Assembly: GCA_002305715.1 (NCBI GenBank)
Contig: DBQD01000063.1
Span: forward strand, 1-60,941
Direction of reading: 5' to 3'
Source of the DNA: Proteiniphilum sp. UBA1403
GTDB taxonomy: Bacteria; Bacteroidota; Bacteroidia; Bacteroidales; Dysgonomonadaceae
Length of the DNA stretch: 60,941 nucleotides
Position 1 is the stretch's first letter. Each line of letters begins with the position of its first letter. Both the position numbers and the translations under genes were made by a program. Of the stretch, positions 1-8,967 are shown one piece after another. The notes below the pieces were generated by a model. That model was not told the origin of the DNA. It searched no databases and worked only from the letters and a program-made list of their open reading frames with translations.

Positions 1-11
1 CATAAAAAATT

Positions 12-42
12 AAAAAAGGAGCTGCCCTTTTGGAACAGCCCC
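12..42 (-). terminator. Rho-independent terminator of rpsO
   Basis: Read on the minus strand, a GC-rich arm GGGGCTGTTCC pairs with GGGCAGCTCC (10 pairs including G-U wobbles) around an A-rich loop. A run of six T follows. It sits about 85 bases beyond the rpsO stop codon. Confidence 0.8.
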
Positions 43-124
43 TTTGGGTTTTTGTAGAAGCAACCGACTCTGTTATATGGCTCAATTTAAGGTGCCATTT
101 GCGATCGGTTGTTTCTTGAGAATT

Positions 125-394
125 TTATTTTCTGATACCCAGTTGTTTGATGATTGCGCGATAGCGTTCAATGTCAACGTCAATCAGGTAATCGAGTAAA
201 CGACGACGTTTACCTACTAAAATTCTCAATGATCTTTCCGTGTTATAATCTTTCTTATTTGACTTCAAGTGCTGAGTCAAATGCGAAATACGGTAGGAAA
301 ACAATGCTATCTGGGCCTCTGGTGAGCCAGTATCAGTGTTAGACTTTCCGTACTTAGCGAAGATTTCCTTCTTTTTAGCAGAATCTAAATACAT
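125..394 (-). CDS. rpsO: 30S ribosomal protein S15
   Basis: This is small-subunit ribosomal protein S15, which binds the central domain of 16S rRNA early in 30S assembly. The 89-aa length is exactly the family norm. The family core is visible: TGSPEAQIALFSYRISHLT near residues 22-40, then HLKSNKKDYNTERSLR, and GKRRRLLDYL near 62-71. It is a single-gene unit with its own promoter (435-465) and terminator (12-42). Many S15 genes are autoregulated through their leader. The 40-base leader here is short and AT-rich, and I see no obvious pseudoknot in it. Confidence 0.97.
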   Translation of the reverse strand: MYLDSAKKKEIFAKYGKSNTDTGSPEAQIALFSYRISHLTQHLKSNKKDYNTERSLRILVGKRRRLLDYLIDVDIERYRAIIKQLGIRK

Positions 395-434
395 ACTTTT
401 GTAAAATATTACGTTTTTAAAAACTTTTGGGTTG

Positions 435-465
435 CAAAGGTAGCACCAATTTTTTTATTTTCAAA
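435..465 (-). promoter_or_regulatory. Bacteroidetes-type promoter of rpsO
   Basis: On the minus strand a -33 TTTG (complement of 462-465) is followed after 19 bases by the -7 box TACCTTTG (complement of 435-442). Both match the Bacteroidetes sigma-ABfr consensus. Transcription would start about 40 bases before the rpsO ATG. Confidence 0.8.
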
Positions 466-477
466 CGGTTTCCGTTT

Positions 478-1746
478 TTATTTTCTCCTGCGTAATTTGT
501 CGCTCAACCTTTTAATGGCATCACTGATCTGCTGATCGGGTTCAATTACGTTGTATTCGCCCCAAAAGTCGGGATCAAGAAAATATTCCACGCGTTCGGC
601 AATCACATCGGTAGAGCGAATGCGCTCGTTGCGCGGAAATTTAACGATGTTGTCGTTATACCGATCGGTAATGGCAATCTCAGAGCCAATAACATAGTTG
701 GTGGCAAAGAGTCCAAAGAAATGATTGGTCCACCTTACTCGGAAAGAGACTTCGGTTGCACTGTAATTAAAATACCATTTCCCGTTATTCTCCAGATAGT
801 TCACCACATACTTGGCTTCACTCACCTCGACACGCATTTTAGCTGGTTTACGCCGAATGAAAATGTTTGTAGCATCGTTGCGATCTTCCACATTCATGTT
901 AAACTCCATTCGAGCAATTGCGAATGAGGAAGCATCTAAATAAATTGTCCCTCTAAAAAGAATTTCTTCTATCATGGGAAGCGGTTCGAAAGAGATGATA
1001 TAGTGCGGCTTGTTGTCGATATTGATTAATCCGTCGATATGAAAACTATATTCACTTGCATCGGTTCCAAAGACAATTTCCGGGTTCTTGGCGATGTCGA
1101 GCATCAATGCATCGCTGATTCCACCCTGAAATTTGAGCAACACAGTGTCGCGGGGTGAAATATCGGTGGCCTTACGCCCAATATAAATGCGTGCCTGGTC
1201 GTTGCTGTAAGAACGGTAAGAGGCTTTGTAGACATCTAGCACAGCCTCAACCAAGGAGATGTAATTTGCTCCTTTTTTGACCGACTCGCGATAGAAGGCA
1301 ACCATCATGTTTGGGTCGGGATCATAGTTCTCGGGTATACGTTGCAATGCTTCGCGCATCAGCTTGGAGCCGTCACCAGATACCACAAGGAGCTCGTTGA
1401 GTTCAATAGGTGAAGGCTTGAGGGTGATGTTGTTGTCGGGATTGTTGATGAGAGATGCAACCGGAATCTCCTTGTTTTCGTATCCAAGGTAGTGGATAAT
1501 GAGTAGTAGATTTCGGGAGGAGGCTGGAACACGAATGGAGAAGTAACCGTCTTGGTTGGTTACACTCGCAACATTGGCTTGTTGTACGGTGATGCTGGCA
1601 TTGGATAACGGTTCGCGGGTGTCACTGCCAAGTACCCTTCCACGAAGAAGATAGGTGGTGTCGGGCTGCTGATCTATAGTTGCTGAGCATAGTTCAGGTG
1701 CTGCCGCAAGGCTGAAGAAAAATAATAGAATTAGTAAGTGTTTCAT
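478..1746 (-). CDS. Carboxypeptidase-regulatory-like domain envelope protein
   Basis: The 422-aa protein starts with a signal peptide (hydrophobic residues 3-20). A carboxypeptidase D regulatory-like beta-sandwich follows at about residues 30-115 (LLRGRVLGSDTREPLSNASI, then NQDGYFSIRVP), the domain common at the N-terminus of TonB-dependent receptors and other Bacteroidetes envelope proteins. The remaining 300 residues have no plug or barrel that I recognise. They are rich in alternating beta-like stretches and end in a basic tail (DKLRRRK). A periplasmic or outer-membrane-associated role is inferred; no substrate can be named. It is a lone gene, divergent from nadB. Confidence 0.75.
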   Translation of the reverse strand: MKHLLILLFFFSLAAAPELCSATIDQQPDTTYLLRGRVLGSDTREPLSNASITVQQANVASVTNQDGYFSIRVPASSRNLLLIIHYLGYENKEIPVASLINNPDNNITLKPSPIELNELLVVSGDGSKLMREALQRIPENYDPDPNMMVAFYRESVKKGANYISLVEAVLDVYKASYRSYSNDQARIYIGRKATDISPRDTVLLKFQGGISDALMLDIAKNPEIVFGTDASEYSFHIDGLINIDNKPHYIISFEPLPMIEEILFRGTIYLDASSFAIARMEFNMNVEDRNDATNIFIRRKPAKMRVEVSEAKYVVNYLENNGKWYFNYSATEVSFRVRWTNHFFGLFATNYVIGSEIAITDRYNDNIVKFPRNERIRSTDVIAERVEYFLDPDFWGEYNVIEPDQQISDAIKRLSDKLRRRK

Positions 1747-1904
1747 AGGATAAAACGATGTTAAACAGTCCCTTTCATTTATATTACAAAGGAAATCAAA
1801 TAGACGCCATCTGCAAAAAAAACCGATTTATTTAACAATCTTTATTTAGCTGGAGAGGAGATACAAAAATGGACTATTCCTGTCAATTGCCTTGAATTAT
1901 TGCG

Positions 1905-1912
1905 TACATTTG
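1905..1912 (+). promoter_or_regulatory. -7 box of the nadB promoter
   Basis: TACATTTG matches TAnnTTTG and lies 30 bases before the ATG at 1943. Its position rules out the in-frame TTG at 1892 as the true start. No good -33 TTTG is seen at the usual distance; the nearest TTG is only 15 bases upstream. Confidence 0.6.
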
Positions 1913-1942
1913 CGAGCAAATAATTCAATAAAGAAAGAGATA

Positions 1943-3523
1943 ATGGTTCGCAGATATGATTTTCTGGTCATTGGCTCCGGTATTGCAGGGATGAGTTTTG
2001 CCTTGAAAGTGGCAAAAAAGGGAACAGTTGCCATCATTGCGAAGAATCCACTGGAAGATGCCAATACCTATTATGCACAGGGTGGAATAGCCTCGGTTAC
2101 AAATCCATGGGATAATTTTGAAAAACATATTGCCGACACGCTCGATGCGGGTGGGGGATTGTGTGATGTGCAGGTAGTTGAGAAAGTGGTGAAAGAGGCA
2201 CCTGCCCAGATTCGAGAGCTCATTAACTGGGGAGTCGATTTTGATAAGGATGAAAAGGGGAACTTCGATCTTCACCGAGAGGGAGGTCATTCTGAATTTC
2301 GAATTCTGCATCACAAAGATAGCACCGGTGCAGAAATACAGTTGAGCTTGATCAATACCATCCGCAATCATCCCAATATCGATGTGTTTGATCATCATTT
2401 TGCCATTGAGATTCTTACGCAACACCATTTGGGACAGATTGTCACTCGTCATACTTCCAATATTGAATGTTATGGAGCTTATGTACTCGATCAGAAAACC
2501 AATGAGATAGACACATTCCTTGCTCGTGTGACCATGATGGCGACAGGCGGAATTGGATCGGTTTATCAGACTACAACCAACCCGCTAGTGGCTACTGGCG
2601 ATGGTATTGCCATGGTGGCGCGGGCAAAAGGGGAAATAAGAGGGATGGAGTTTGTGCAATTCCATCCTACGGCATTGTATCATCCCGGGGCAAGACCTTC
2701 GTTCCTTATCACTGAGGCTATGCGCGGATATGGCGGCATATTGAAGACGCTCAATGGAAAAGAGTTTATGCAGAAGTATGACGAAAGGGGATCGCTCGCA
2801 CCGCGCGATATTGTGGCACGAGCTATCGATACGGAAATGAAGGAACGGGGTGAGGAACATGTGTATCTGGATGTGCGGCATATGCCAGCTGAGGAGACCA
2901 AAAAGCATTTCCCGGGTATCTTTGAGAAATGCCTCTCCTTTGGGATTGATATCACACGGGATATGATTCCAGTTGCCCCGGCTGCACATTATCTGTGTGG
3001 AGGCATCAAGGTGAACCTTGTTGGAGAGACTAGCATTGGGCGACTGTATGCCAATGGAGAGTGTGCTTGTACGGGATTGCACGGTGCAAATCGTCTGGCA
3101 TCAAATTCACTGATTGAAGCTGTCGTGTTTGCGGATGCAGCAGCGAAACATGCGTTGCCAATTTTCCAGCAATATTCGTATAATGAAGATATTCCAGCAT
3201 GGAATGCTGAAGGTGCCACCTCGCCCGAGGAGATGGTGCTGATTACTCAAAGTTACAAAGAGGTGGGGCAATTGATGTCGGCTTATGTGGGTATTGTTCG
3301 TTCCGATTTGCGTTTGAGGAGAGCTATGGACCGATTGAACATTCTTTTCCGGGAAACGGAGGATTTCTTTCATCGTTCTGTGGTGTCGCGTGATATTTGT
3401 GAACTGCGGAACATCATTAAAGTGGGTTACATGGTTATTAAACAGGCTATGGCACGTAAGGAGAGTAGAGGTCTTCACTATACAGTCGATTATCCGTTTA
3501 AAGATCCTAATTCGGTGTTGTAA
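1943..3523 (+). CDS. nadB: L-aspartate oxidase
   Basis: This FAD enzyme oxidises L-aspartate to iminoaspartate, the first step of de novo NAD synthesis. The 526-aa protein opens with a dinucleotide-binding fold (FLVIGSGIAGM, residues 7-17). The fumarate-reductase-family core follows: YYAQGGIASV, EGGHSEFRILH, MATGGIGSVY, FVQFHPTALYHPG, and the C-terminal APAAHYLCGGI and TGLHGANRLASNSLIEAVVF. ATG 1943 is preferred over the longer TTG start at 1892 because the promoter box lies between them and homologues begin with the FAD fold. nadA and nadC are not in the window. The stop overlaps the folP start (TAATG), so the two are translationally coupled. Confidence 0.95.
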   Translation: MVRRYDFLVIGSGIAGMSFALKVAKKGTVAIIAKNPLEDANTYYAQGGIASVTNPWDNFEKHIADTLDAGGGLCDVQVVEKVVKEAPAQIRELINWGVDFDKDEKGNFDLHREGGHSEFRILHHKDSTGAEIQLSLINTIRNHPNIDVFDHHFAIEILTQHHLGQIVTRHTSNIECYGAYVLDQKTNEIDTFLARVTMMATGGIGSVYQTTTNPLVATGDGIAMVARAKGEIRGMEFVQFHPTALYHPGARPSFLITEAMRGYGGILKTLNGKEFMQKYDERGSLAPRDIVARAIDTEMKERGEEHVYLDVRHMPAEETKKHFPGIFEKCLSFGIDITRDMIPVAPAAHYLCGGIKVNLVGETSIGRLYANGECACTGLHGANRLASNSLIEAVVFADAAAKHALPIFQQYSYNEDIPAWNAEGATSPEEMVLITQSYKEVGQLMSAYVGIVRSDLRLRRAMDRLNILFRETEDFFHRSVVSRDICELRNIIKVGYMVIKQAMARKESRGLHYTVDYPFKDPNSVL

Positions 3524-4362
3524 TGAAAGCTATCAATATTAAAGGTCGTTTGTTCGATTTGTCGGTACCTCAAGTAATGGGGATCGTTAACATCACACCC
3601 GATTCATTCTTTGCTGCCAGTAGAAAGAGAGCCGATGAAGGACTGATTGCACGCTGCAGACAGATTATTGATGAGGGGGGAAGCATGATCGATTTAGGGG
3701 CACAGTCGACCACGCCAACTTCCTCCTTTCTCTCGGCAAAGGAAGAGGGCGAGCGCTTGATGCCTGCATTGAAACTCATTCGAAAGGAGTTTCCGGATGC
3801 AATTCTCTCAATTGATACATTCTATTCGGATATCGCCAAACAGGCGGTGGAGGAGTATGGTGCAGATATTATCAACGATATTTCAGGGGGACAAATTGAT
3901 GATCGAATGTTCTCCGTGGTTGCGCAATTACAGGTGCCCTATGTGCTGATGCACATGCGAGGAGTGCCGCAGACCATGCAAAAGATGACCGATTACGATG
4001 ATCTGATTCAAGATATTCTTTTTTATTTCTCGGAACGTAAAGCTAAATTGAATCTACTGGGCGTGAACGATGTGATTATTGATCCCGGATTTGGCTTTAG
4101 TAAAACGCTATCACAGAATTATGAATTAATGGCGCTATTGAAATATTTTCATATCTTTGAAGAACCGATGCTGGTGGGAATCTCGCGAAAATCGATGATT
4201 TACAAGCTGCTGGAATGCTCTCCCGAGGAGAGTCTTAACGGTACTTCTGTCCTTAATACAGTCGCACTGCTTTCTGGTGCATCCATTTTACGGGTTCACG
4301 ATGTGAAAGAGGCCGTGGAGTGTGTGAAGATTGTGAACAGGATAACCCAATACGATCAATAA
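3523..4362 (+). CDS. folP: Dihydropteroate synthase
   Basis: This enzyme condenses p-aminobenzoate with hydroxymethyl-dihydropterin pyrophosphate in folate synthesis and is the sulfonamide target. The 279-aa TIM barrel shows both family signatures, VMGIVNITPDSFF at residues 18-30 and GSMIDLGAQSTTP around 53-65. It also has DIINDISGG, VLMHMRG, DPGFGFSKT and the phosphate-binding GISRKSMI. It overlaps nadB by one base and is followed 16 bases later by cdaA. The folP-cdaA order is common in Bacteroidetes. Confidence 0.96.
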   Translation: MKAINIKGRLFDLSVPQVMGIVNITPDSFFAASRKRADEGLIARCRQIIDEGGSMIDLGAQSTTPTSSFLSAKEEGERLMPALKLIRKEFPDAILSIDTFYSDIAKQAVEEYGADIINDISGGQIDDRMFSVVAQLQVPYVLMHMRGVPQTMQKMTDYDDLIQDILFYFSERKAKLNLLGVNDVIIDPGFGFSKTLSQNYELMALLKYFHIFEEPMLVGISRKSMIYKLLECSPEESLNGTSVLNTVALLSGASILRVHDVKEAVECVKIVNRITQYDQ

Positions 4363-4378
4363 ACAGCACCCTATTGTT

Positions 4379-5140
4379 ATGTTTACACATTTTGGAATTA
4401 AAGATTTTATTGATGTCCTACTGGTAGCGTTTTTATTGTACTACCTATTCAGGCTGGTCAAGATATCGGGATTGCGACCACTTTTCATCGGAATAATGGT
4501 GTTCATGGTGATCTGGGTTCTGGTTTCACGGGTCTTCAACATGGTCTTGCTTGGTTCTATACTCGACCAGTTTGTAAGTGTGGGGCTCTTCTTGTTGGTT
4601 ATCCTCTTTCAGGATGAAATAAGGCGCTTCTTGATGTCACTCGGTTCAAAAAAAGGATGGAATTTTATCACAAAGCTTTTCTTTCCCAGTGAGAGACAGA
4701 AGAAGGAAACATCGCACCTCACCGCTATTGTGTTGGCTTGTATGAATATGTCGAAAACAAATACTGGAGCACTTATTGCAATTCAGGGTGATCTACATCT
4801 CGGTCTTTACGAGCAGACCGGGGAGATTGTGAATGCCGATATCTCATCTCGACTGATTGAAAATATTTTCTTTAAAAATAGTCCACTCCACGATGGGGCA
4901 ATGATTGTTGTGGGGCAAAAAATAAAAGCTGCCGGATGCATCTTGCCAATATCCCAGAACCCAAATATACCTCCCCACTTGGGACTGAGACATCGTGCCG
5001 GACTGGGGATATCGCAGGAAACTGATGCTAAGGTCATCATTGTTTCCGAAGAACGGGGAAGGATATCGTTTGCTTCACAGGGTAGACTGAAAATGAACAT
5101 CACTCCAGAAGACCTGCAGCGATTGCTAATGGAGGAATAA
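4379..5140 (+). CDS. cdaA: Diadenylate cyclase (DisA_N/DUF147 family)
   Basis: The protein makes cyclic di-AMP from two ATP. Three membrane segments occupy about residues 12-80 (LLVAFLLYYLF, PLFIGIMVFMVIWVLV, VGLFLLVILF). A cytoplasmic DAC domain follows with both catalytic motifs, DGA in SPLHDGAMIVVG and RHR in GLRHRAGLGIS. The 253-aa length fits CdaA. A CdaR/YbbR partner, which follows cdaA in Firmicutes, is absent here. Being in the nadB-folP transcript suggests constitutive expression. Confidence 0.93.
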   Translation: MFTHFGIKDFIDVLLVAFLLYYLFRLVKISGLRPLFIGIMVFMVIWVLVSRVFNMVLLGSILDQFVSVGLFLLVILFQDEIRRFLMSLGSKKGWNFITKLFFPSERQKKETSHLTAIVLACMNMSKTNTGALIAIQGDLHLGLYEQTGEIVNADISSRLIENIFFKNSPLHDGAMIVVGQKIKAAGCILPISQNPNIPPHLGLRHRAGLGISQETDAKVIIVSEERGRISFASQGRLKMNITPEDLQRLLMEE

Positions 5141-5214
5141 TGCCATCTGGTTTCGTGCAAAACCTCCTCTTAGAAGCGATGATGCCCGTTTGATGTAAAA
5201 ACGAATTCAGTAGC

Positions 5215-6321
5215 ATGATCTTAGAAGAATTATCTATAATTAATTACAAGAATCTGGTGCAAGCCGAATTGCAGTTTTCGCCCAAGATTAACTGCTTTAT
5301 CGGAAATAATGGCATGGGCAAAACAAACCTGCTTGATGCTGTTTATTATCTTGCATTTTGTAAGAGTTACACCAATCCTATCGACTCGCAGATTATTCAT
5401 CATGATGCCGATGTGTGTATGCTGCAAGGTAGGTTCTTGACGGAGGATAATATTCGAGAAGAGATCTATAGCGCCATCAGACGTCGTCAAAAGAAGCAGT
5501 TTAAACGCAATAAGAAGGAGTATGAGCGTCTTTCTGATCATATTGGATTGATCCCCCTCGTGATGATATCTCCTGCCGACAATGAGCTTATAACAGGTGG
5601 AAGTGATACGAGACGGAAGTTCCTGGATATGGCCATCTCGCAGTTCGACAATGAGTATTTGCGGGCATTGGTACGTTATACGAAGGCTTTGCAGCAACGG
5701 AATGTGCTGCTGAAGAGCGACGAAGTGGATTCTGATACGACTTTACTGGAGCTGTGGGAGGATCAAATAATTGAGGAGGGATCAATAATTTATCAAAAAA
5801 GAAAAGCATTCATCGACGAATTTACTCCCATCTTTAATGATTTTTATGCACGTATCAGTCAGTCCGGGGAGCAGGTGTCGTTCGATTATATCTCTCAACT
5901 AAATGAGGATAACTTCCGGGAGATGCTCGTGAGAAACAGACATCGCGACAAAGCATTTGGACATACAACGACCGGTATACATCGCGACGATCTGGAGATG
6001 CTCCTCGATGGGTATCCCATTAAGAAAGTGGGATCTCAAGGGCAGAATAAAACCTACTTTGTGTCATTAAAACTGGCACAGTTCCATTTTCTGTTGCAAA
6101 CGGGGCATACTACCCCCATCTTGTTATTGGATGATATTTTCGACCGGCTTGATGCCAATAGAGTGGAGGAAATTGTGAAGCTTGTCTCAGGATCTGGTTT
6201 CGGACAGATATTCCTCTCGGATACGAACAGGGAGTCACTCGACAGAATATTGAGGCGTACGCAAAACAACGCTCATATTTATACTGTAACAAATGGTGAA
6301 ATTAATCGACTGATTGAATAA
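5215..6321 (+). CDS. recF: DNA replication/repair protein RecF
   Basis: RecF is an SMC-like ATPase that loads RecA at single-strand gaps together with RecO and RecR. The 368-aa protein has a Walker A motif (GNNGMGKTNLLDA, from about residue 29), the ABC-type signature region SQGQNKTYFVSLKLAQ, and a Walker B motif PILLLDDIFDRLD near 302-314. A 74-base gap separates it from cdaA. Nine bases separate it from the DUF721 gene, so those two are co-transcribed. dnaA is 15 kb away, unlike the classic dnaA-dnaN-recF cluster. Confidence 0.95.
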   Translation: MILEELSIINYKNLVQAELQFSPKINCFIGNNGMGKTNLLDAVYYLAFCKSYTNPIDSQIIHHDADVCMLQGRFLTEDNIREEIYSAIRRRQKKQFKRNKKEYERLSDHIGLIPLVMISPADNELITGGSDTRRKFLDMAISQFDNEYLRALVRYTKALQQRNVLLKSDEVDSDTTLLELWEDQIIEEGSIIYQKRKAFIDEFTPIFNDFYARISQSGEQVSFDYISQLNEDNFREMLVRNRHRDKAFGHTTTGIHRDDLEMLLDGYPIKKVGSQGQNKTYFVSLKLAQFHFLLQTGHTTPILLLDDIFDRLDANRVEEIVKLVSGSGFGQIFLSDTNRESLDRILRRTQNNAHIYTVTNGEINRLIE

Positions 6322-6330
6322 GTTGCTGTT

Positions 6331-6624
6331 ATGTTGAAGAAGAATGCGCAACCTTTATCGGACGCAATGTCCGCCTTTTTCGATGAGAATAGTGCATTGA
6401 GAGTGAAGTTGGCCGAACACCGTGTGGTTAGAGGCTGGCGCGATGTACTGGGTGAAGGTGTGTCGAAATATACCAGAGATGTTTATTTGAGTCGCAAAGT
6501 ACTGTATGTACACCTTTCATCAGCAGTGCTCCGAGCGGAGCTGATGATGAACAAGGAGGGACTGATTAAAAAATTGAATGAACATGCCGAAATGACAATC
6601 ATTCGCGATATTGTTTTCCGCTAA
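6331..6624 (+). CDS. DUF721 (DciA-like) protein
   Basis: The 97-aa protein belongs to the DUF721 family, whose best-studied member DciA helps load the replicative helicase. Family hallmarks are a central basic segment (HRVVRGWRDVLGEGVSKYTRDVYL), a strand-rich KVLYVHLSSAVLRAELMMNK, and a short C-terminal helix. Its place nine bases after recF is a recurring arrangement. Assignment to replication is by family membership and context. It converges with the reverse-strand gene ending at 6662. Confidence 0.8.
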   Translation: MLKKNAQPLSDAMSAFFDENSALRVKLAEHRVVRGWRDVLGEGVSKYTRDVYLSRKVLYVHLSSAVLRAELMMNKEGLIKKLNEHAEMTIIRDIVFR

Positions 6625-6661
6625 ACAAAGTCAATCAATCTGCAATATAATTGAAGTCTGA

Positions 6662-7324
6662 TTAAAAAAATGCCGAAACACCCACGTACATACCACTGGG
6701 GTGGGGCGAGTCGACATGCTGAATGAGGTCGTAGTTTAGTGTTATATGTGATCGTCCAATGCGGAAGCCAGCTCCTGCAACCAATGAGGGTACGAGGCCG
6801 CTATGATATACAGTCTCTGAGTCTGATTTGCGAGTTAACCCCGACCAGATATAGTTCAATTCCGGTTGCATGAATACGGTCAGGAAAGAGACGGGATATG
6901 TGTAGCCGAAAATATTGGCTCCCAATAGATGATCTTTGATAATGTAACCAGAGGTGTTTGCTTTGGAATAGTAATATCGAACGCCAGCACCGGTCATAAA
7001 AAAGCGGCTGAACTGATAGCCCACCTGAGGGCCAAGTCCAAGCCGCGTATAATTCTTACTCAATGAAAGTGCAAGATTCGCACCCATGCGAAGATTGCTC
7101 TTGTCGAATGTTCGTTTTTCATCCAAAAGAACTCTCTTCTCTGCGGTAAGGTTCTGACTAAGTCCGGTGTTTCTCTTGTTGTTTGTCGATATGGAAACGG
7201 TATCGTGAGTGACTACCTGAGCGACTGACAACAAGGGTAATAAGCAGAGAAAGAGTACAAATAGTGAACGCACCGTAGGTTTATTCTGCGGTCGCTCCTT
7301 CTTCTGATGATGGCTGAGCTGCAT
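6662..7324 (-). CDS. Small outer-membrane beta-barrel-like protein
   Basis: I do not recognise a named family. The protein has a hydrophobic export signal (VRSLFVLFLCLLPLLSVAQ) ending in a signal-peptidase-like AQ site. Alternating strands rich in Tyr, Gly and aromatics follow, and the C-terminus is phenylalanine (VGVSAFF), as in OmpA-like eight-stranded barrels. The start is uncertain. ATG 7324 overlaps secG by 44 bases and adds a 19-residue basic leader. GTG at 7273, just after the secG stop, would give a conventional signal peptide. It is the last gene of the secG-containing run. Confidence 0.65.
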   Translation of the reverse strand: MQLSHHQKKERPQNKPTVRSLFVLFLCLLPLLSVAQVVTHDTVSISTNNKRNTGLSQNLTAEKRVLLDEKRTFDKSNLRMGANLALSLSKNYTRLGLGPQVGYQFSRFFMTGAGVRYYYSKANTSGYIIKDHLLGANIFGYTYPVSFLTVFMQPELNYIWSGLTRKSDSETVYHSGLVPSLVAGAGFRIGRSHITLNYDLIQHVDSPHPSGMYVGVSAFF

Positions 7325-7649
7325 CCTGTGAAGGAATAGGCAATCCTGGTGTTACATCAGGTACAGCTGTAGGATTGAACGGTGCCGGTTGCTGAACTTC
7401 TACCTGCGATTGTGGTGAATTGCTGTGTGATGCAGTGAATTTTGCCGTAAGAATACTCAATACAATGACAATACCTGCCAACGTCCATGTGAATTTTTCA
7501 ATGAAGTCGGTAGTTTTACGGACACCCATAATCTGGTTTGAAGATGAAAAACCGCTTGCCAAGCCGCCTCCCTTAGATTTCTGTACCAATACAGCAAGGA
7601 TCATTAATAGGGAGGCCAGTAAAATGAGAATTGTAATAAAGATATACAT
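7281..7649 (-). CDS. secG: Preprotein translocase subunit SecG
   Basis: SecG is the small membrane subunit of the SecYEG export channel. Two membrane segments (residues 2-22 and about 53-70) flank the conserved cytoplasmic loop QKSKGGGLASGFSSSNQIMG. The 122-aa length reflects a Pro/Gln/Ser-rich C-terminal tail, which is usual in Bacteroidetes SecG. It lies 19 bases after the upstream TPR-like gene and overlaps the following outer-membrane protein gene. Confidence 0.93.
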   Translation of the reverse strand: MYIFITILILLASLLMILAVLVQKSKGGGLASGFSSSNQIMGVRKTTDFIEKFTWTLAGIVIVLSILTAKFTASHSNSPQSQVEVQQPAPFNPTAVPDVTPGLPIPSQDAAQPSSEEGATAE

Positions 7650-7668
7650 ATGTAATTTATTTTATTGC

Positions 7669-8409
7669 TTAACGATAACGTTCATTTTTTATCAAAAATT
7701 CCAAGAAACGAATTTGGTCGGCAAAGTAACTACTTTTTTTTGGGAAATTCAAACTTAATCGTTTAATAATTGTAAGTGCCTGGGTGTATTTTTTTTGTTT
7801 AATATAAATTTTTGCAAGTGTTTCCGTCAGAAACTCACTTTCTTCCTCTTGAGCGACCTGAATTGGCTTCTCATCTTCTTCCATTTTTTCATGTGGGGTG
7901 AAGATCGAAGATGAGGATGCTTTTTCAATAAAAGCATCGATGATGTTCTGGTGTTCCAACTTATGCTCAGCTGACTCACTGGAAGGGGAGTCCGCTCCGA
8001 GTGAGTCTAAATAGGATAAATAGTCGGTAGTAACCATGTTCAATGTTCCATCGACAAGTTTTGTCTCATGGATTTCACTCTCTCCAAGCGAGGAGAGGAA
8101 AGAATCGAGCAATTCCTCCGTTCTGTCTTTTGCTTCGCTTGGACATACTTTGGGTTGATCCAACATTTTGTAATAGTTTTCTCTGTAAATCAGATAGAAA
8201 AGTTTCCTTCTGTCTGCACACAATACAGCCGTTCTACTTAGTTCCTCGTTGTAATGTTCACTGTTAATCATATCCAGATTTTTAGTGTACAATAAACGGG
8301 AGGTTTGGAAATAGGGATATGCTTCCACCACTGCTTTAAGGTCAATAGCTGTGGTGTCGGTAAGCATGGAGGGGTCTTCCATGAAGCGATAGAAATTCTC
8401 CTTGTCCAT
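7669..8409 (-). CDS. TPR-like hypothetical protein of the secG operon
   Basis: This 246-aa protein has no signal peptide or membrane segment. The N-terminal 90 residues resemble a conserved Bacteroidetes domain (FYRFMEDPSML, then VVEAYPYFQTSRLLYTKNL). The middle is acidic and low-complexity. The C-terminus has one clear TPR-like helix pair (FLTETLAKIYIKQKKYTQAL, then IIKRLSLNFPKKSSYFADQI). A cytoplasmic scaffold is possible; no function is assigned. It is four bases downstream of the lptE-like gene and 19 bases upstream of secG. Confidence 0.75.
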   Translation of the reverse strand: MDKENFYRFMEDPSMLTDTTAIDLKAVVEAYPYFQTSRLLYTKNLDMINSEHYNEELSRTAVLCADRRKLFYLIYRENYYKMLDQPKVCPSEAKDRTEELLDSFLSSLGESEIHETKLVDGTLNMVTTDYLSYLDSLGADSPSSESAEHKLEHQNIIDAFIEKASSSSIFTPHEKMEEDEKPIQVAQEEESEFLTETLAKIYIKQKKYTQALTIIKRLSLNFPKKSSYFADQIRFLEFLIKNERYR

Positions 8410-8413
8410 TCAA

Positions 8414-8944
8414 TTACCAATTAGCCATGGTAGCGTTGAAAATCTGATCGACAACCTCCTTGATCAACTCGTTGATCAACTGATCCTGCACCGTATCGAA
8501 AACAGTGTTACTGGAGAAGGTGCGGAAGGCAGTGATGGTCTCCTGCATCTCGGGTGCATCAATCTTATTGTTGCGGAAACGCATTCTTACCGTCATTGTT
8601 AGCTTCGTTTCAGATGCAAATGCATCTTCCTGTACAGCCATAGGTGTTAGTTCATAACCAACAATTTCACCCTCAATCTCCATATCTGCATTCTGATTTA
8701 TGATCTGCAAACGGGTATTGCGGGTGAACATATCTTTCATCTCTTCATTAAAACGCTGCTCAAGGGGAGGATACACAAGTGGTGCCTGATTAATGAAATG
8801 GGCAATGGATAGAGTCTTGGTTAGCTCGTAGTCAATTGAGGCTGTCCGGAAAGAATAGGAGATGCTGCATGAATTGGTGATGCAGAAAGTGAAGAAAATG
8901 AGGACAGTCCGAATAAAAAAATGATTGTCTATATGAAACTTCAT
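8414..8944 (-). CDS. LptE family LPS-assembly lipoprotein
   Basis: The 176-aa protein is probably a lipoprotein, with a hydrophobic signal and lipobox ITNSC giving lipidated Cys26. The mature part matches LptE/DUF4292-like organisation: FRTASIDYELTKTLSIAHF, then PLVYPPLEQRFNEEMKDMF, and an EIEGEIVGYELTPMAVQ strand. LptE plugs the LptD barrel that inserts lipopolysaccharide in the outer leaflet. Sequence identity in this family is low, so the family call is moderately firm. It follows the sigma-54 activator by 23 bases and precedes the TPR-like gene. Confidence 0.75.
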   Translation of the reverse strand: MKFHIDNHFFIRTVLIFFTFCITNSCSISYSFRTASIDYELTKTLSIAHFINQAPLVYPPLEQRFNEEMKDMFTRNTRLQIINQNADMEIEGEIVGYELTPMAVQEDAFASETKLTMTVRMRFRNNKIDAPEMQETITAFRTFSSNTVFDTVQDQLINELIKEVVDQIFNATMANW

Positions 8945-8967
8945 GCTTGTTTTCTATTTTTGAATGA

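Noticed and set aside
1892..1942. Longer NadB start at TTG 1892
   Set aside because: The promoter -7 box lies at 1905-1912, downstream of this codon, and the extra 17 residues are not part of the FAD fold.
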